A stretch of 64,000 bases of DNA from an uncultured Desulfobacteraceae bacterium (GCA_903953895.1 CAJBLH010000121.1:1-64000), one strand, 5' to 3'. Counted from the first letter of the stretch, positions 47,451 through 56,724 are shown. Notes: generated by a model not told the origin, from the letters alone. Numbers and translations: made by a program.

Positions 47451-48029
47451 ATGATCGTGATAATAGACAATTATGACTCTTTTACCTATAATCTTGTGCA
47501 ATATATTGAACAAATCGGCGCTTCCGTCCGGGTCGTTCGAAACGATGCCGCTACCACCGAAGACATTGCTTCCTGGAACCCGGCCGGTATCGTGATTTCC
47601 CCAGGACCCGGCCGGCCGGATTCCGCAGGCATCTCACTTGATGTCATCCGCCAATTTTCCGGGAAAGTTCCGATTTTAGGGGTTTGTCTCGGCCACCAGG
47701 CCATCGGCATGGCTTTCGGCGGCAAGGTCGTCTCCGCTAAAAAGCTGATGCACGGAAAGACATCGGCCATTCATGCAGACGGCAACACCCTGTACAAAGG
47801 CATCAAACAGCCCTTTCAGGCCATGCGCTACCATTCACTGGCTGTTTCCAGAGAGGAACTCCCGGACTGTCTGGAAATCAGCTCAGAATCCGAAGACGGC
47901 GAAATCATGGGTCTCCGGCACAAAGAACACCCGACGGAAGGCATTCAGTTTCACCCGGAATCCATCATGACCCCAGCCGGAAAACGACTGCTCAAGAATT
48001 TTTTAAAAATCACCGGATCAATCCAGTAA
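47451..48029 (+). CDS. trpG: Anthranilate synthase component II (glutamine amidotransferase)
   Basis: 192 residues. Class I amidotransferase with nucleophile Cys79 in GVCLGHQAIG and the His/Glu pair in FHPESIMT. VIDNYDSFTYNLVQY is the usual start. It supplies ammonia to TrpE and could also serve PabB for folate, since no separate pabA is seen. GGAG lies nine bases before the ATG. Confidence 0.94.
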   Translation: MIVIIDNYDSFTYNLVQYIEQIGASVRVVRNDAATTEDIASWNPAGIVISPGPGRPDSAGISLDVIRQFSGKVPILGVCLGHQAIGMAFGGKVVSAKKLMHGKTSAIHADGNTLYKGIKQPFQAMRYHSLAVSREELPDCLEISSESEDGEIMGLRHKEHPTEGIQFHPESIMTPAGKRLLKNFLKITGSIQ

Positions 48030-48058
48030 CTCTCAACCCCAATAAAGGATAACCCCTT

Positions 48059-49069
48059 ATGTTTAAAGAATCTTTGAACAAGATATTCCATCGCATCAAT
48101 CTGAGTGAATCCGAGATGGCGGAAATGATGACCGAAATTTTTTCCGGCGAAATAACCGATGCACAAATTGGCGCCTTCATGGCAGCCCTTGCCACCAAAG
48201 GCGAAACTTTTGAAGAGCTGGCCGGCGCTGCCAGAATAATGCGCCGAAAAGCCTTACGTGTTCAAACATCGGCCGAAACCGTCGTGGATGTCGTCGGTAC
48301 AGGCGGAGACAGCGCACACACGTTTAACATCTCCACCACAACCGCCTTTGTCGTAGCCGGCTGCGGCGTCACCGTCGCCAAACACGGAAATCGTTCAGTA
48401 TCAAGCAAATGCGGCAGCGCGGATCTGCTGGAAGCCGTAGGCGTCAACCTGAACTGTGAACCGGAACTCGTTGAAGAAGCCATTCGGGAAATCGGCATCG
48501 GGTTCTTGTTTGCCCCCCTGTATCACAGCGCCATGCGCCACGCTGCCAAAGCCAGAAAAGAAGTCGGACTTCGCAGCATTTTCAATATGCTGGGGCCGCT
48601 TACCAACCCGGCAGGCGCCAATTGCCAACTGCTGGGCGTCTATGCGTCGGAGCTGACCGAAATGTTCGCCCAGGCGCTTCGGCTTCTTGGCGCCAAATGC
48701 GCATATGTGGTGCATGGTCATGACGGCCTGGATGAAATATCCATCTGTGCGCCGACCCGTATTTCCGAGCTTCGGGATGGGTTGATCCGCACCTACGACA
48801 TCAACCCTGAGCAGTTTTTCAGCCAGTGCGCCTCACCCGAAGCACTTACCGGCGGCGATCCGACAGTCAATGCAGCCATCACCCGAAACATTCTACGAGG
48901 CGAAAAAGGCCCCTGCCGCGATGTGGTTTTAATCAATGCTGCAGCCGCACTGGTGGTAGCAGGAAAAGCAGGGCAGCTAAATGAAGGCATTCAGTTGGCC
49001 GCCCAGGCTATAGACAGCGGCGCAGCCGCAGCCAAACTGGACAGCCTGATCCGTTTTACCGCAGCATAA
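48059..49069 (+). CDS. trpD: Anthranilate phosphoribosyltransferase
   Basis: 336 residues. The PRPP loop is VVGTGGDSAHTFNIST, followed by KHGNRSVSSKCGSADLLEA, and the DE motif is in HDGLDEISI. It joins anthranilate to PRPP. AAAGGATAA precedes the ATG. It lies 29 bases after trpG. Confidence 0.96.
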   Translation: MFKESLNKIFHRINLSESEMAEMMTEIFSGEITDAQIGAFMAALATKGETFEELAGAARIMRRKALRVQTSAETVVDVVGTGGDSAHTFNISTTTAFVVAGCGVTVAKHGNRSVSSKCGSADLLEAVGVNLNCEPELVEEAIREIGIGFLFAPLYHSAMRHAAKARKEVGLRSIFNMLGPLTNPAGANCQLLGVYASELTEMFAQALRLLGAKCAYVVHGHDGLDEISICAPTRISELRDGLIRTYDINPEQFFSQCASPEALTGGDPTVNAAITRNILRGEKGPCRDVVLINAAAALVVAGKAGQLNEGIQLAAQAIDSGAAAAKLDSLIRFTAA

Positions 49070-49090
49070 CGACCCGGGGAAAATGAATCC

Positions 49091-49891
49091 ATGACAAGCC
49101 ATATATTAGATGCCATTGTGGCGCAGAAACACCGCGAAATTGCAGATCTGCTGAAAAAAACATCTGAAAAAACGCTGCGGGAGCTGGCGCTCCGACCCAG
49201 AGAGCGCCGTCCGTTTCTGGAAAGACTGAGCCAACCGGGACACTCAGGCGTCAACATTATTGCTGAAATTAAGCGGGCATCCCCTTCCAAGGGGGTGCTT
49301 TGCTCCGATCTTGACCCGGCCGCCCTGGCCAAAAGCTATGCATCCGGAGGCGCGGCCTGCCTGTCGGTGTTGACCGACCGGCAGTTCTTCCAGGGCAGTT
49401 CCGATGATTTAACAGCAGCCCGTGCCGCCACACAGCTTCCCGTCCTTCGAAAGGACTTTCTCATTTCCGCTGGCCAGATCTATGAATCCTGCATCCTTGG
49501 GGCCGATGCCGTGCTGCTGATCGCCCGGATTCTGTCCGCCGATCAACTCAGCGAGCTGCTGGATATCTGCAATACGCTTGGCATGGATGCTCTGGTTGAA
49601 GTGCATTCGGAGCCGGATGTGACATCAGCCATCAGCGCCGGAGCCAAACTCGTCGGGATCAACAACCGGAATTTACAGACTTTTCATACAGATATCGCTA
49701 CTTCCATGCAACTGGTCTCGCTGCTTGCACCCGAGCAGATTCCCGTTGCCGCCAGCGGTATTCAAGACCGCCAGGACATCGAGCGGCTGTTAAACGCCGG
49801 TATTTTTAATTTTCTGATCGGCGAAAGCCTGGTGCGATCCAAAGACCCGGCTGCTGCTCTGGAATTTCTGATGAGACCGAAATCGGGCTGA
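49091..49891 (+). CDS. trpC: Indole-3-glycerol phosphate synthase
   Basis: 266 residues, a (beta/alpha)8 barrel. IIAEIKRASPSKGVL holds the first catalytic lysine, PVLRKDFLI the second, and VGINNRNLQTF and AASGI complete the site. No PRA isomerase (TrpF) domain is fused to it. It is the last trp gene here; a terminator follows about 90 bases on. Confidence 0.95.
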   Translation: MTSHILDAIVAQKHREIADLLKKTSEKTLRELALRPRERRPFLERLSQPGHSGVNIIAEIKRASPSKGVLCSDLDPAALAKSYASGGAACLSVLTDRQFFQGSSDDLTAARAATQLPVLRKDFLISAGQIYESCILGADAVLLIARILSADQLSELLDICNTLGMDALVEVHSEPDVTSAISAGAKLVGINNRNLQTFHTDIATSMQLVSLLAPEQIPVAASGIQDRQDIERLLNAGIFNFLIGESLVRSKDPAAALEFLMRPKSG

Positions 49892-49977
49892 AGATTATAA
49901 ACTTGTTGATGGATGCCTTGATGTAAATCAGAGCTACAGTTTATGAGTTCAAAAAGACTTCCTCATCTCCACCTGTC

Positions 49978-50020
49978 AGATATATGAATCCAATTCATAA
50001 GATTGAATATATCTTTTTTT
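49978..50020 (+). terminator. Intrinsic terminator after trpC
   Basis: AGATATAT (49978-49985) pairs with ATATATCT (50007-50014), with an inner AATC/GATT pair, followed by a run of T to 50020. It separates the trp operon from the next transcription unit. Confidence 0.65.
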
Positions 50021-50021
50021 C

Positions 50022-50050
50022 TTGACTTATGGTTATATCCTGCCTATTAC
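50022..50050 (+). promoter_or_regulatory. Promoter for the ACT / dehydratase block
   Basis: TTGACT (50022-50027), 17-base spacer, TATTAC (50045-50050), directly after the trp terminator. The ACT gene starts about 105 bases downstream of the -10 box, leaving an AT-rich leader of about 95 bases without a recognised structure. Confidence 0.5.
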
Positions 50051-50154
50051 TCATTTTATAGTTACAATGTGATTAAATTGTGATTGTTAACTGTTTTTAA
50101 TTTGATGATTTGTGATCTCCGAGAATGCCAATATTACAGAAAGGAGTCAATTGG

Positions 50155-50598
50155 ATGAAACTAAAACAAATATCCATTTCTATAGAAAACTCTCCCGGCC
50201 GCCTGTATGAGGTTACCCGCGCCCTGGGTGAGGCGGGAATCAACCTGCGGGCCTTGAATCTAGTGGACAGCGGCGATTTCGGCATGCTCCGGCTTCTGGT
50301 GTCTGACCTGGGCAAAACCCGACGGGTCATGATGGAAAATCACATGCCTGCCCGCGTGGATGATGTGGTGGCTGTGGAGATCGAAGATAAACCCGGAAGG
50401 CTGTCTGAGGTACTCAAACCCCTCATGGAGGCCAGAATCAATGTCATGTACATGTATGCATTTATCGGCATGTCCGCAAACAATGCCGTCATGATTTTCC
50501 GTTTCAGCGATAACGACCGGGCCATCGACATTTTACTGTCTAAAGGGATCAAACTGCTGGATGCCAAAGCCTTCGGCATCCTCGAAACCGAGAGCTGA
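50155..50598 (+). CDS. Double ACT-domain protein
   Basis: 147 residues; AAAGGAG lies eight or so bases before the ATG at 50155. Two ACT domains follow one another: 1-70 (KQISISIENSPGRLYEVTRALGEAGINLRAL) and 72-140 (VVAVEIEDKPGRLSEVLKPLMEARINVMYMY). ACT domains bind amino acids and control enzymes or transport. Stand-alone pairs like this often lie next to acyl-CoA ligase genes in anaerobes. The ligand is unknown; aromatic or branched-chain amino acids would fit the setting. Confidence 0.85.
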   Translation: MKLKQISISIENSPGRLYEVTRALGEAGINLRALNLVDSGDFGMLRLLVSDLGKTRRVMMENHMPARVDDVVAVEIEDKPGRLSEVLKPLMEARINVMYMYAFIGMSANNAVMIFRFSDNDRAIDILLSKGIKLLDAKAFGILETES

Positions 50599-50627
50599 TG
50601 TTCTGATATCAAAGGGGAGGATTATTC

Positions 50628-51575
50628 ATGGACGAGAAACCGGCCTTTAGCCCAAGATCTTTTGCAGTCATCGGGGCAGGTCCTGTAGGATGTATCGTGG
50701 CGGCTTTTCTTGCCAGAGGCGGACATGACGTAACGCTGTGCGACGTCATTCCCTCACTGATCGAACCCGCAATGAGCCCTGGAATTCTGATCGAGGGGGC
50801 TGAAAATCTCCAGCAGTCCATACCCCGGGTCTGCACCCAGATCGATGAACTGGCGGACAATCCACCGGATGTAATCTTCATCACGGTGAAAGCCAATGTG
50901 CTGCCGCTGATATCTTCCGCTATTGAGGGATTTTATCGGGATGGCATGTACATCATCAGTTGGCAGAACGGGATTGATACGGAACTGGAAATCGCAAAAG
51001 TTCTTGGTCGCAAAGCGGTCATGCGGGCCGTCGTCAATTACGGGTGCGGCCTGGTCAAGCCTGGCCATGTCAGAATGCCCTTTCACCATCCGCCGCATTA
51101 CATACAGGAAATGGACCCGGACTCAAAGCCCGCGACCGTTGCCATTGCCGAAGCACTGAGCAAGACCGGACTGCTGACCCATCATACCGACAGTATTATT
51201 TCGATGGTCTGGCGAAAAGGAATCCTGAATGCCTGCATGAATCCGGTCTGTGCGGTAACCGGCCTGACTATGGCCCAGGCCATGGGAGACCCAATTGTGT
51301 TCCAGATTGTCGATGCCTTGATCAAGGAATGCGTCAAGGTGGCAAGAGCCAATGAAATCAATCTGGGCTGGGATTTTTATCCAGGTGCGATCGAGTATAT
51401 GCGAAAGGCAGGTGATCACAAGCCATCAATGCTGATGGATATCGAAAACAAACGTCGTACCGAGATCGATTTCATGAACGGAAAATTTATCGAATACGGG
51501 GCACAGGCCGGCGTCGAAACACCCTATAATATTATGATCCGCTCCTTGGTGAAGGCCATCGAATCTAAAAAGTAG
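50628..51575 (+). CDS. Ketopantoate reductase family protein (ApbA/PanE)
   Basis: 315 residues. The N-terminal Rossmann fold reads FAVIGAGPVGCIVAAFLARGGHDV. The middle has ISWQNGIDTE and the C-terminal helical domain includes SMVWRKGILNACMNPVCAVTG with the catalytic lysine, then SMLMDIENKRRTEIDFMNG. PanE reduces ketopantoate to pantoate, but many relatives reduce other 2-oxo acids to (R)-2-hydroxy acids. Its place ahead of a dehydratase activase and dehydratase suggests it could supply a 2-hydroxy acid. GGGGAGG lies before the ATG. Confidence 0.85.
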   Translation: MDEKPAFSPRSFAVIGAGPVGCIVAAFLARGGHDVTLCDVIPSLIEPAMSPGILIEGAENLQQSIPRVCTQIDELADNPPDVIFITVKANVLPLISSAIEGFYRDGMYIISWQNGIDTELEIAKVLGRKAVMRAVVNYGCGLVKPGHVRMPFHHPPHYIQEMDPDSKPATVAIAEALSKTGLLTHHTDSIISMVWRKGILNACMNPVCAVTGLTMAQAMGDPIVFQIVDALIKECVKVARANEINLGWDFYPGAIEYMRKAGDHKPSMLMDIENKRRTEIDFMNGKFIEYGAQAGVETPYNIMIRSLVKAIESKK

Positions 51576-51600
51576 ACTCTTTTTTATTTTTTTTCTCCCT

Positions 51601-51626
51601 TTTAACTTTGCGCCCTTTGCGGTGAA
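51601..51626 (-). repeat. CGCAAAG-type dispersed repeat, copy 1
   Basis: On the minus strand it reads TTCACCGCAAAG then a second CAAAG unit. A related copy lies on the plus strand at 56065-56098, so the two flank the activase / dehydratase / synthetase genes in opposite directions. Short tracts of this kind are common between genes in related genomes. Confidence 0.45.
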
Positions 51627-51693
51627 TATTTAAAAAATGATCTAACCGAAGCCAAGATTAATGCCACTATGTTATAATGACGGATTCAATCAT

Positions 51694-52482
51694 ATGAACG
51701 CTTCTCAATCGGTCTATGCCGGAATAGATGTTGGTGCGTCGCGTACCAAAGCGATCATTATAGACGCCGATCGGCAGATCATCGGCAGAGCCGTAATCAA
51801 ATCAGGGACGGATTTTGAGGAGGCATCCTGCCGGTGCCTGGATCAGGCCCTGGATATGGCGGGCCTTACCGTTGCTTATATTACCAATGCCATGTCAACG
51901 GGTTATGGCAGAAATAATGTGGCCATTGCCCGGGACTCCAAAACCGAGATCAGTTGTCATGCCAGAGGCTGCTTCCATTATTTTTCCCACGCCATCTCGA
52001 TTATCGATATCGGGGGCCAGGACAACAAAATCATCAAACTGGATGCATCCGGCAAACGCCTCAGTTTCAAGATGAATCGTAAATGTGCCGCTGGAACTGG
52101 GGCGTTTCTTGAGGAAATGTCTCTCCGACTGGATATTCCTCTCGAAAAACTCGACGGCTTAGCCAGGCAATCCCAGTCCATGGTGGAACTGGGGAGTTTC
52201 TGCACGGTTTTTTCCGCAACCGAGGTACTCGAAAAGATCCGACAGGGGAAAAATGTCTCGGACATCGTCAAGGGCTTGTTTCACTCGGTCATCAAGCGGG
52301 TTATGGAAATGGACTCTTTGACCGAGCAAGTGGTGATGACAGGAGGGGTTGTTGCGCACAACGACTATCTGGTTCAGATGACATCGGAAATGATCGAAAG
52401 GCCCGTGCTGGTTCCAGAATATCCGCAATTGACCGGCGCTCTGGGAGCCGCCTTGTTCGCCATGGAGTACAGTGATAAGTGA
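51694..52482 (+). CDS. 2-hydroxyacyl-CoA dehydratase activase (HgdC/HadI/BadG family)
   Basis: 262 residues. The ASKHA ATPase fold opens AGIDVGASRTKAIII. The single [4Fe-4S] cluster that bridges two subunits is held by Cys131 in KCAAGTGAF and Cys170 in GSFCTVFSATEV. IDIGGQDNKIIKL and VVMTGGVVAHNDYL complete the ATP site. The protein passes one energised electron to the dehydratase at the cost of ATP. The start at 51694 is close to a TATAAT at 51673-51678; no good ribosome binding site is seen, so the start is not certain. Confidence 0.92.
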   Translation: MNASQSVYAGIDVGASRTKAIIIDADRQIIGRAVIKSGTDFEEASCRCLDQALDMAGLTVAYITNAMSTGYGRNNVAIARDSKTEISCHARGCFHYFSHAISIIDIGGQDNKIIKLDASGKRLSFKMNRKCAAGTGAFLEEMSLRLDIPLEKLDGLARQSQSMVELGSFCTVFSATEVLEKIRQGKNVSDIVKGLFHSVIKRVMEMDSLTEQVVMTGGVVAHNDYLVQMTSEMIERPVLVPEYPQLTGALGAALFAMEYSDK

Positions 52483-52539
52483 CAGCGGCTTTGACAAACA
52501 TAATTTCGCAAAAACTCGATAACTGTGAAAGGTATAAAT

Positions 52540-53784
52540 ATGGCTGAAGAAAAAAAAGTGGCTCGAAAAAAAATTGAGGCGACGGTTCAGATGAACCGCT
52601 ATATGTCGGATTATTTTTATGAACTGAACGAGGCGGATAAATCTCGCAGCCGCAAGATCGCCTGGTGTACGAGTGTCGGGCCTGCTGAAATTCTGAGAGC
52701 CATGGGGTTTCTGATTCATTTTCCGGAGAATCACGGCGCCATGCTGGGTGCTACCCGAATGGCCACCGACATGATACCCGTGGCCAATGCCAGCGGATAT
52801 TCGCCGGAAATCTGCTCTTATCTTACGGCCGATGTCGGCGCCTATATGAAAGGGATAACGCCGCTGTCACGGGCCTATCCGGGAATCGATCGGGTACCCA
52901 GGCCTGATGTGCTGGTGTATAACACCAATCAATGCCGGGATGTTCAGGACTGGTTTGCCTGGTATGCTGCGGAATTCAAGGTGCCGCTTTTGGGAATACA
53001 CACGCACCGGGGCGTAAAAGATGTCGGCGATGATCACGTCGCTTCGATTGCCAGCCAGATGAAGGCGTTGATTCCTCCGCTTGAGGCCATTTCCGGAAAT
53101 AAATTCGATATTGATAAACTCAATCATGTGCTGGCACTTTCCAAGGAATGTTCCGGCCTGTGGAAAAAAGTGCTGGATACGGCTTCGGCCAAACCCTCGC
53201 CCCTCACCTTTTTTGACGGCACCATTCACATGGGTCCGGCGGTCGTGCTTCGGGGCACGCAGACAGCCGTGGATTACTACAAACAGCTACTGGCCGAGCT
53301 GGAAACCCGTATTCACGACAGAGTGGCGGCGGTTGAACCCGAACGATTTCGGTTATATTGGGACGGCATGCCCATGTGGGGACGGCTACGGGATCATTCC
53401 GAGTTGTTTTCCCGGGCCGGCGTAAACGTGCTGGCATCCACCTATTGCAACAGTTGGATATTCTCCGCCTTTGATCCGGAGGATCCTTTCAACAGCATGG
53501 CCAGGGCCTATACCGAGCTTTTCATCGTGCGGGCCGATGACGCTAAGGAGGACTACATCCGGCGTATGATCGAATTTTTCAAAGTGGATGGTATCATTTA
53601 CCACGACGCCAAAACCTGTCCCAACAACTCCAATTGCCGGTACGGCATGCCTCAGCGGCTGGAGGCGCTGACCGGCATTCCCAGCCTGACCATCAACGGG
53701 GATTTGAACGATCTGAGGCTGGTTTCCGATGAGCAGACCAAAACCAATGTCGAAGCCTTTATCGAACAACTCGAGGAGAGATAA
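52540..53784 (+). CDS. 2-hydroxyacyl-CoA dehydratase / benzoyl-CoA reductase subunit
   Basis: 414 residues, the length of the larger (alpha-type, HadB/HgdA- or BcrB-like) subunit. Likely cluster cysteines are Cys43 in WCTSVGPAEILRAMG, Cys92 in EICSYLTAD and Cys132 in NTNQCRDVQDW. Near the C-terminus DGIIYHDAKTCPNNSNCRYG matches the family. It starts 57 bases after the activase. Only one subunit is encoded here, while known enzymes use two; the gene at 21203 is a candidate partner. The substrate is open; a 2-hydroxyacyl-CoA is more likely than benzoyl-CoA, since no other benzoate gene is present. Confidence 0.88.
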   Translation: MAEEKKVARKKIEATVQMNRYMSDYFYELNEADKSRSRKIAWCTSVGPAEILRAMGFLIHFPENHGAMLGATRMATDMIPVANASGYSPEICSYLTADVGAYMKGITPLSRAYPGIDRVPRPDVLVYNTNQCRDVQDWFAWYAAEFKVPLLGIHTHRGVKDVGDDHVASIASQMKALIPPLEAISGNKFDIDKLNHVLALSKECSGLWKKVLDTASAKPSPLTFFDGTIHMGPAVVLRGTQTAVDYYKQLLAELETRIHDRVAAVEPERFRLYWDGMPMWGRLRDHSELFSRAGVNVLASTYCNSWIFSAFDPEDPFNSMARAYTELFIVRADDAKEDYIRRMIEFFKVDGIIYHDAKTCPNNSNCRYGMPQRLEALTGIPSLTINGDLNDLRLVSDEQTKTNVEAFIEQLEER

Positions 53785-53785
53785 C

Positions 53786-55864
53786 ATGCTTGAAGCTTTA
53801 TTCAGACCCAGATCGGTTGCCGTAATCGGGGCATCCGCCAAAGAACTGTCGATCGGCAACCGGATTATCAAAAATCTGATCGATTTCGGATATACCGGCG
53901 CCATTTATCCCATCAATCCCAAGGCTGATGTCATCCGGGGCGTCAAGGCTTACCCCTCCATCTTTGACGTTCCGGGAGATATCGATCTGGCTCATATGGT
54001 TATTGCTGGCAAATTTGTACCGAATGCCGTGGAGGATTGCGGAAAAAAAGGTATCAAGGCCATTATCATCAATTCTGCCGGATTTACGGAAATCGGCCCG
54101 GAAGGCGCAGCCCTTCAGAAAGATTTTCTGGAACGCGCAAAGAGATACGGCATCCGCATTCTCGGTCCGAATTGCCAGGGCATCATCAATACGGACCCGA
54201 CGCTGAAAGCCTATTGCAATTTTACCTTTACCAAGCCTGAACCGGGATTCATTTCAATTGTGGCCCAGAGCGGCGGGGTCGGCGAATTGATTCACCAGGG
54301 ATTTTCGCAGATGGGCATCGGAACCCGGATTTATGCCTCCAACGGCAATGCCAGCGACGTATCCATTACTGAAATTCTGGAGTATTTCGGCAGTGATGAG
54401 GGAACCCGGGTCATTGCCCTGTATGTGGAGAGCCTCTCCAATCCCAAGGCATTTATGGATGTGGCCCGGAAAGTGGCGGCCAAAAAAACCATCCTGGCCA
54501 TGAAGGCCGGAAGAACCGCCGAAGGTGCGAAAGCATCCTCATCTCATACAGGCGGTCTGGCCAAAACTGACATCGCCATCGAGCTTATTTTTGAAAAACT
54601 GGGCATATTGACGTTCCAGGATGAGGGAGAGCTGTGCCAGGCGGCAGCAGCCTTTGCCGTACAGCCCATTCCTGCGGGAAACCGTGTGGGAATCATTACC
54701 AATACCGGTGGGCCGGCCGTAATCGCCACTGATGTGCTGGTGGATGCGGGAATGCAGATTCCGACCCTATCTGAAAAAGCCGTGTGCGAGCTGAAAGGAA
54801 AACTCTTTGCCGAGGCTGCCTTCAGCAATCCGGTGGATGTGCTTGCCACCGCCGATGCCGGCCATTTCAAGGCGGCCATGGATGTCATGATGGCGGAAGA
54901 TCAGATCGACAGCCTCTATATCAATTTTGTCACCCCGTTTTTTGTGGACACGGAAAAAGTCGCCCATCAAATCGCCGAAGCCAGCAAACTGCGGAAAAAG
55001 CCCATTGTCTGCAACCTCATGACCGATCCCCGCCAGTGGATGGAAACGGTGAATATTTTGAAATCCGGCGGCGTTCCTTGCTACGGTTTCCCCGGTACCG
55101 CAGCGCGAGCCCTGGCGGCGCTAAGCCGGTTCAGTGCTCTGAAATCGCGAAACATCGGCGAAGTCAAACGATTTACGGATGTCGATTCCGCATGCGTTTC
55201 GGCAATTCTGAAAAAAGCCAGTGATGCGGGTTGCGGCCTGTTGTCGGCCGGTGAGGTCTATCCGATACTCAACGCCTACCGAATTCCCTGCGCGACATGG
55301 AAAATAGCGGATACGGTTGCCGAAGCTGCGGCAGCGGCGGATGCCGTCGGGTATCCTGTCGTCATCAAGGCCGATGCGGCATCAGTCATTCACAAAAGCG
55401 ACGTCGGCGGTGTCGCCATTAATATACAAACGCGGGAAGCGGTACAGGAGGCGGCATCAGCCATGTCTGCCAAAATCGCTGCATCCGATCTGAAATTTTT
55501 GGTGCAACAATATCGACCGTACGGAAGAGAAGTGATTGTCGGCGCAAAAGCTGAATCCGGACTCGGCCACCTGATCATGTTCGGGTTGGGGGGAATTTAT
55601 GTGGAAGTACTGAAGGATGTATCATTTAAAATTTCGCCGATTACCGAAGTCGAAGCCTGTGAGATGATTACATCTCTTAAAACCGCCGCACTGCTGCAGG
55701 GGGTTCGGGGGGAAGCGGGCATCGACAAACCGGCGATGATCGAAGTGATCCTGCGTCTGTCGCAACTGGTCACGGATTTTCCGCAGATTCAGGAAATGGA
55801 TCTCAACCCGGTCATGGCCTTTTCGGACAGTATCATTGCGGTTGATGCCCGGATTGCCCTGTAA
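53786..55864 (+). CDS. ADP-forming acyl-CoA (acetyl-CoA) synthetase, fused alpha-beta
   Basis: 692 residues; GAGGAGA precedes the ATG, one base after the dehydratase stop. It has a CoA-binding domain (about 8-130, VAVIGASAKELSIGN), a ligase domain with the phospho-His254 in SHTGGLAKTD, and a C-terminal ATP-grasp domain (about 480-692, YPVVIKADAASVIHKSDVGGV). Such enzymes make ATP and a free acid from an acyl-CoA, or the reverse. In this block it could activate the hydroxy acid or harvest ATP from the product. Confidence 0.92.
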   Translation: MLEALFRPRSVAVIGASAKELSIGNRIIKNLIDFGYTGAIYPINPKADVIRGVKAYPSIFDVPGDIDLAHMVIAGKFVPNAVEDCGKKGIKAIIINSAGFTEIGPEGAALQKDFLERAKRYGIRILGPNCQGIINTDPTLKAYCNFTFTKPEPGFISIVAQSGGVGELIHQGFSQMGIGTRIYASNGNASDVSITEILEYFGSDEGTRVIALYVESLSNPKAFMDVARKVAAKKTILAMKAGRTAEGAKASSSHTGGLAKTDIAIELIFEKLGILTFQDEGELCQAAAAFAVQPIPAGNRVGIITNTGGPAVIATDVLVDAGMQIPTLSEKAVCELKGKLFAEAAFSNPVDVLATADAGHFKAAMDVMMAEDQIDSLYINFVTPFFVDTEKVAHQIAEASKLRKKPIVCNLMTDPRQWMETVNILKSGGVPCYGFPGTAARALAALSRFSALKSRNIGEVKRFTDVDSACVSAILKKASDAGCGLLSAGEVYPILNAYRIPCATWKIADTVAEAAAAADAVGYPVVIKADAASVIHKSDVGGVAINIQTREAVQEAASAMSAKIAASDLKFLVQQYRPYGREVIVGAKAESGLGHLIMFGLGGIYVEVLKDVSFKISPITEVEACEMITSLKTAALLQGVRGEAGIDKPAMIEVILRLSQLVTDFPQIQEMDLNPVMAFSDSIIAVDARIAL

Positions 55865-56064
55865 TCCAATAGTTTGAATTCAGAATAACTCCGTGTCATG
55901 ATGGGCGACACCGCCTCCCGCGGATGCTCATAAAACAATCATTTTGTAATGATGGCGAATTGGAATATAGAGTATCCATTCTGCCGGTATCATGTTATAG
56001 TCAACTCACTATAATTCCAATTTTGACGATGGTTCCGGCCGAAACGATTATTGACTGATTTTAA

Positions 56065-56098
56065 ATTCACCGCAAAGACACAACATTCGCAAAGAAAA
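56065..56098 (+). repeat. CGCAAAG-type dispersed repeat, copy 2
   Basis: Starts TTCACCGCAAAGACAC and carries a second CGCAAAG unit (56088-56094). It matches the first 12 bases of the inverted copy at 51626-51601. It lies upstream of the receiver-domain gene at 56167. Confidence 0.45.
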
Positions 56099-56166
56099 AC
56101 AAATAGGCATTTGCAGTGAAATAATCATGGACTGCCCCAATTTTAATCTTGAAGGAGACTGCACCA

Positions 56167-56724
56167 ATGGGAGATTCCGCGTCTTATATCAAAGGCAAGC
56201 ACATTCTGGCGGTTGATGATGAAGAAGATGTTCTGGAAACCATCCAGGATATTCTTGATGGGGCGGATGTGGATCGCGCCAAGGATTATGAAACTGCATC
56301 CCAAAAAATTCGAGACCATGTCTATGATCTGGCCATCCTGGATATCATGGGGGTCAATGGGCTGCAGCTTCTCGATGAAACCGTCGCCAAGGGAATTCCC
56401 ACGGTTATGCTGACCGCCCATGCGATCAATCCTGAAACCCTGATGACTTCCATCCGCAAAGGGGCGATTTCCTATCTTCCCAAAGAAATGCTGTCGGAAC
56501 TGGACACCCTGCTGAACGAACTTCTAGATGCCGGTACTCAGGGACAGCCGCCGTGGCGCCTTTTGTTCGACAAGCTGGGAAAATACTTCGACGAACGGTT
56601 TGGCAAAGACTGGAAAGAAAAGGACAAGGCTTTCTGGTCTGATTTCAGCCGAACTTACCAGGTTGGAAAAGGCATTCAGGAACGGCTGCAGCATGACCCC
56701 TCAATTCGGGGAAAAGGAATCTGA
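56167..56724 (+). CDS. Single-receiver response regulator with extra C-terminal segment
   Basis: 185 residues; AAGGAG precedes the ATG at 56167. The receiver domain (about 8-125) has ILAVDDEEDV with the acidic pair, phospho-acceptor Asp in LAILDIMGVNG, Thr in VMLTAHA and Lys in YLPKEM. The remaining 60 residues are rich in charged residues and aromatics (YFDERFGKDWKEKDKAFWSDF) and match no domain known to me. No output domain or kinase lies nearby, so it may be a phosphate relay or act by contact. Confidence 0.82.
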   Translation: MGDSASYIKGKHILAVDDEEDVLETIQDILDGADVDRAKDYETASQKIRDHVYDLAILDIMGVNGLQLLDETVAKGIPTVMLTAHAINPETLMTSIRKGAISYLPKEMLSELDTLLNELLDAGTQGQPPWRLLFDKLGKYFDERFGKDWKEKDKAFWSDFSRTYQVGKGIQERLQHDPSIRGKGI

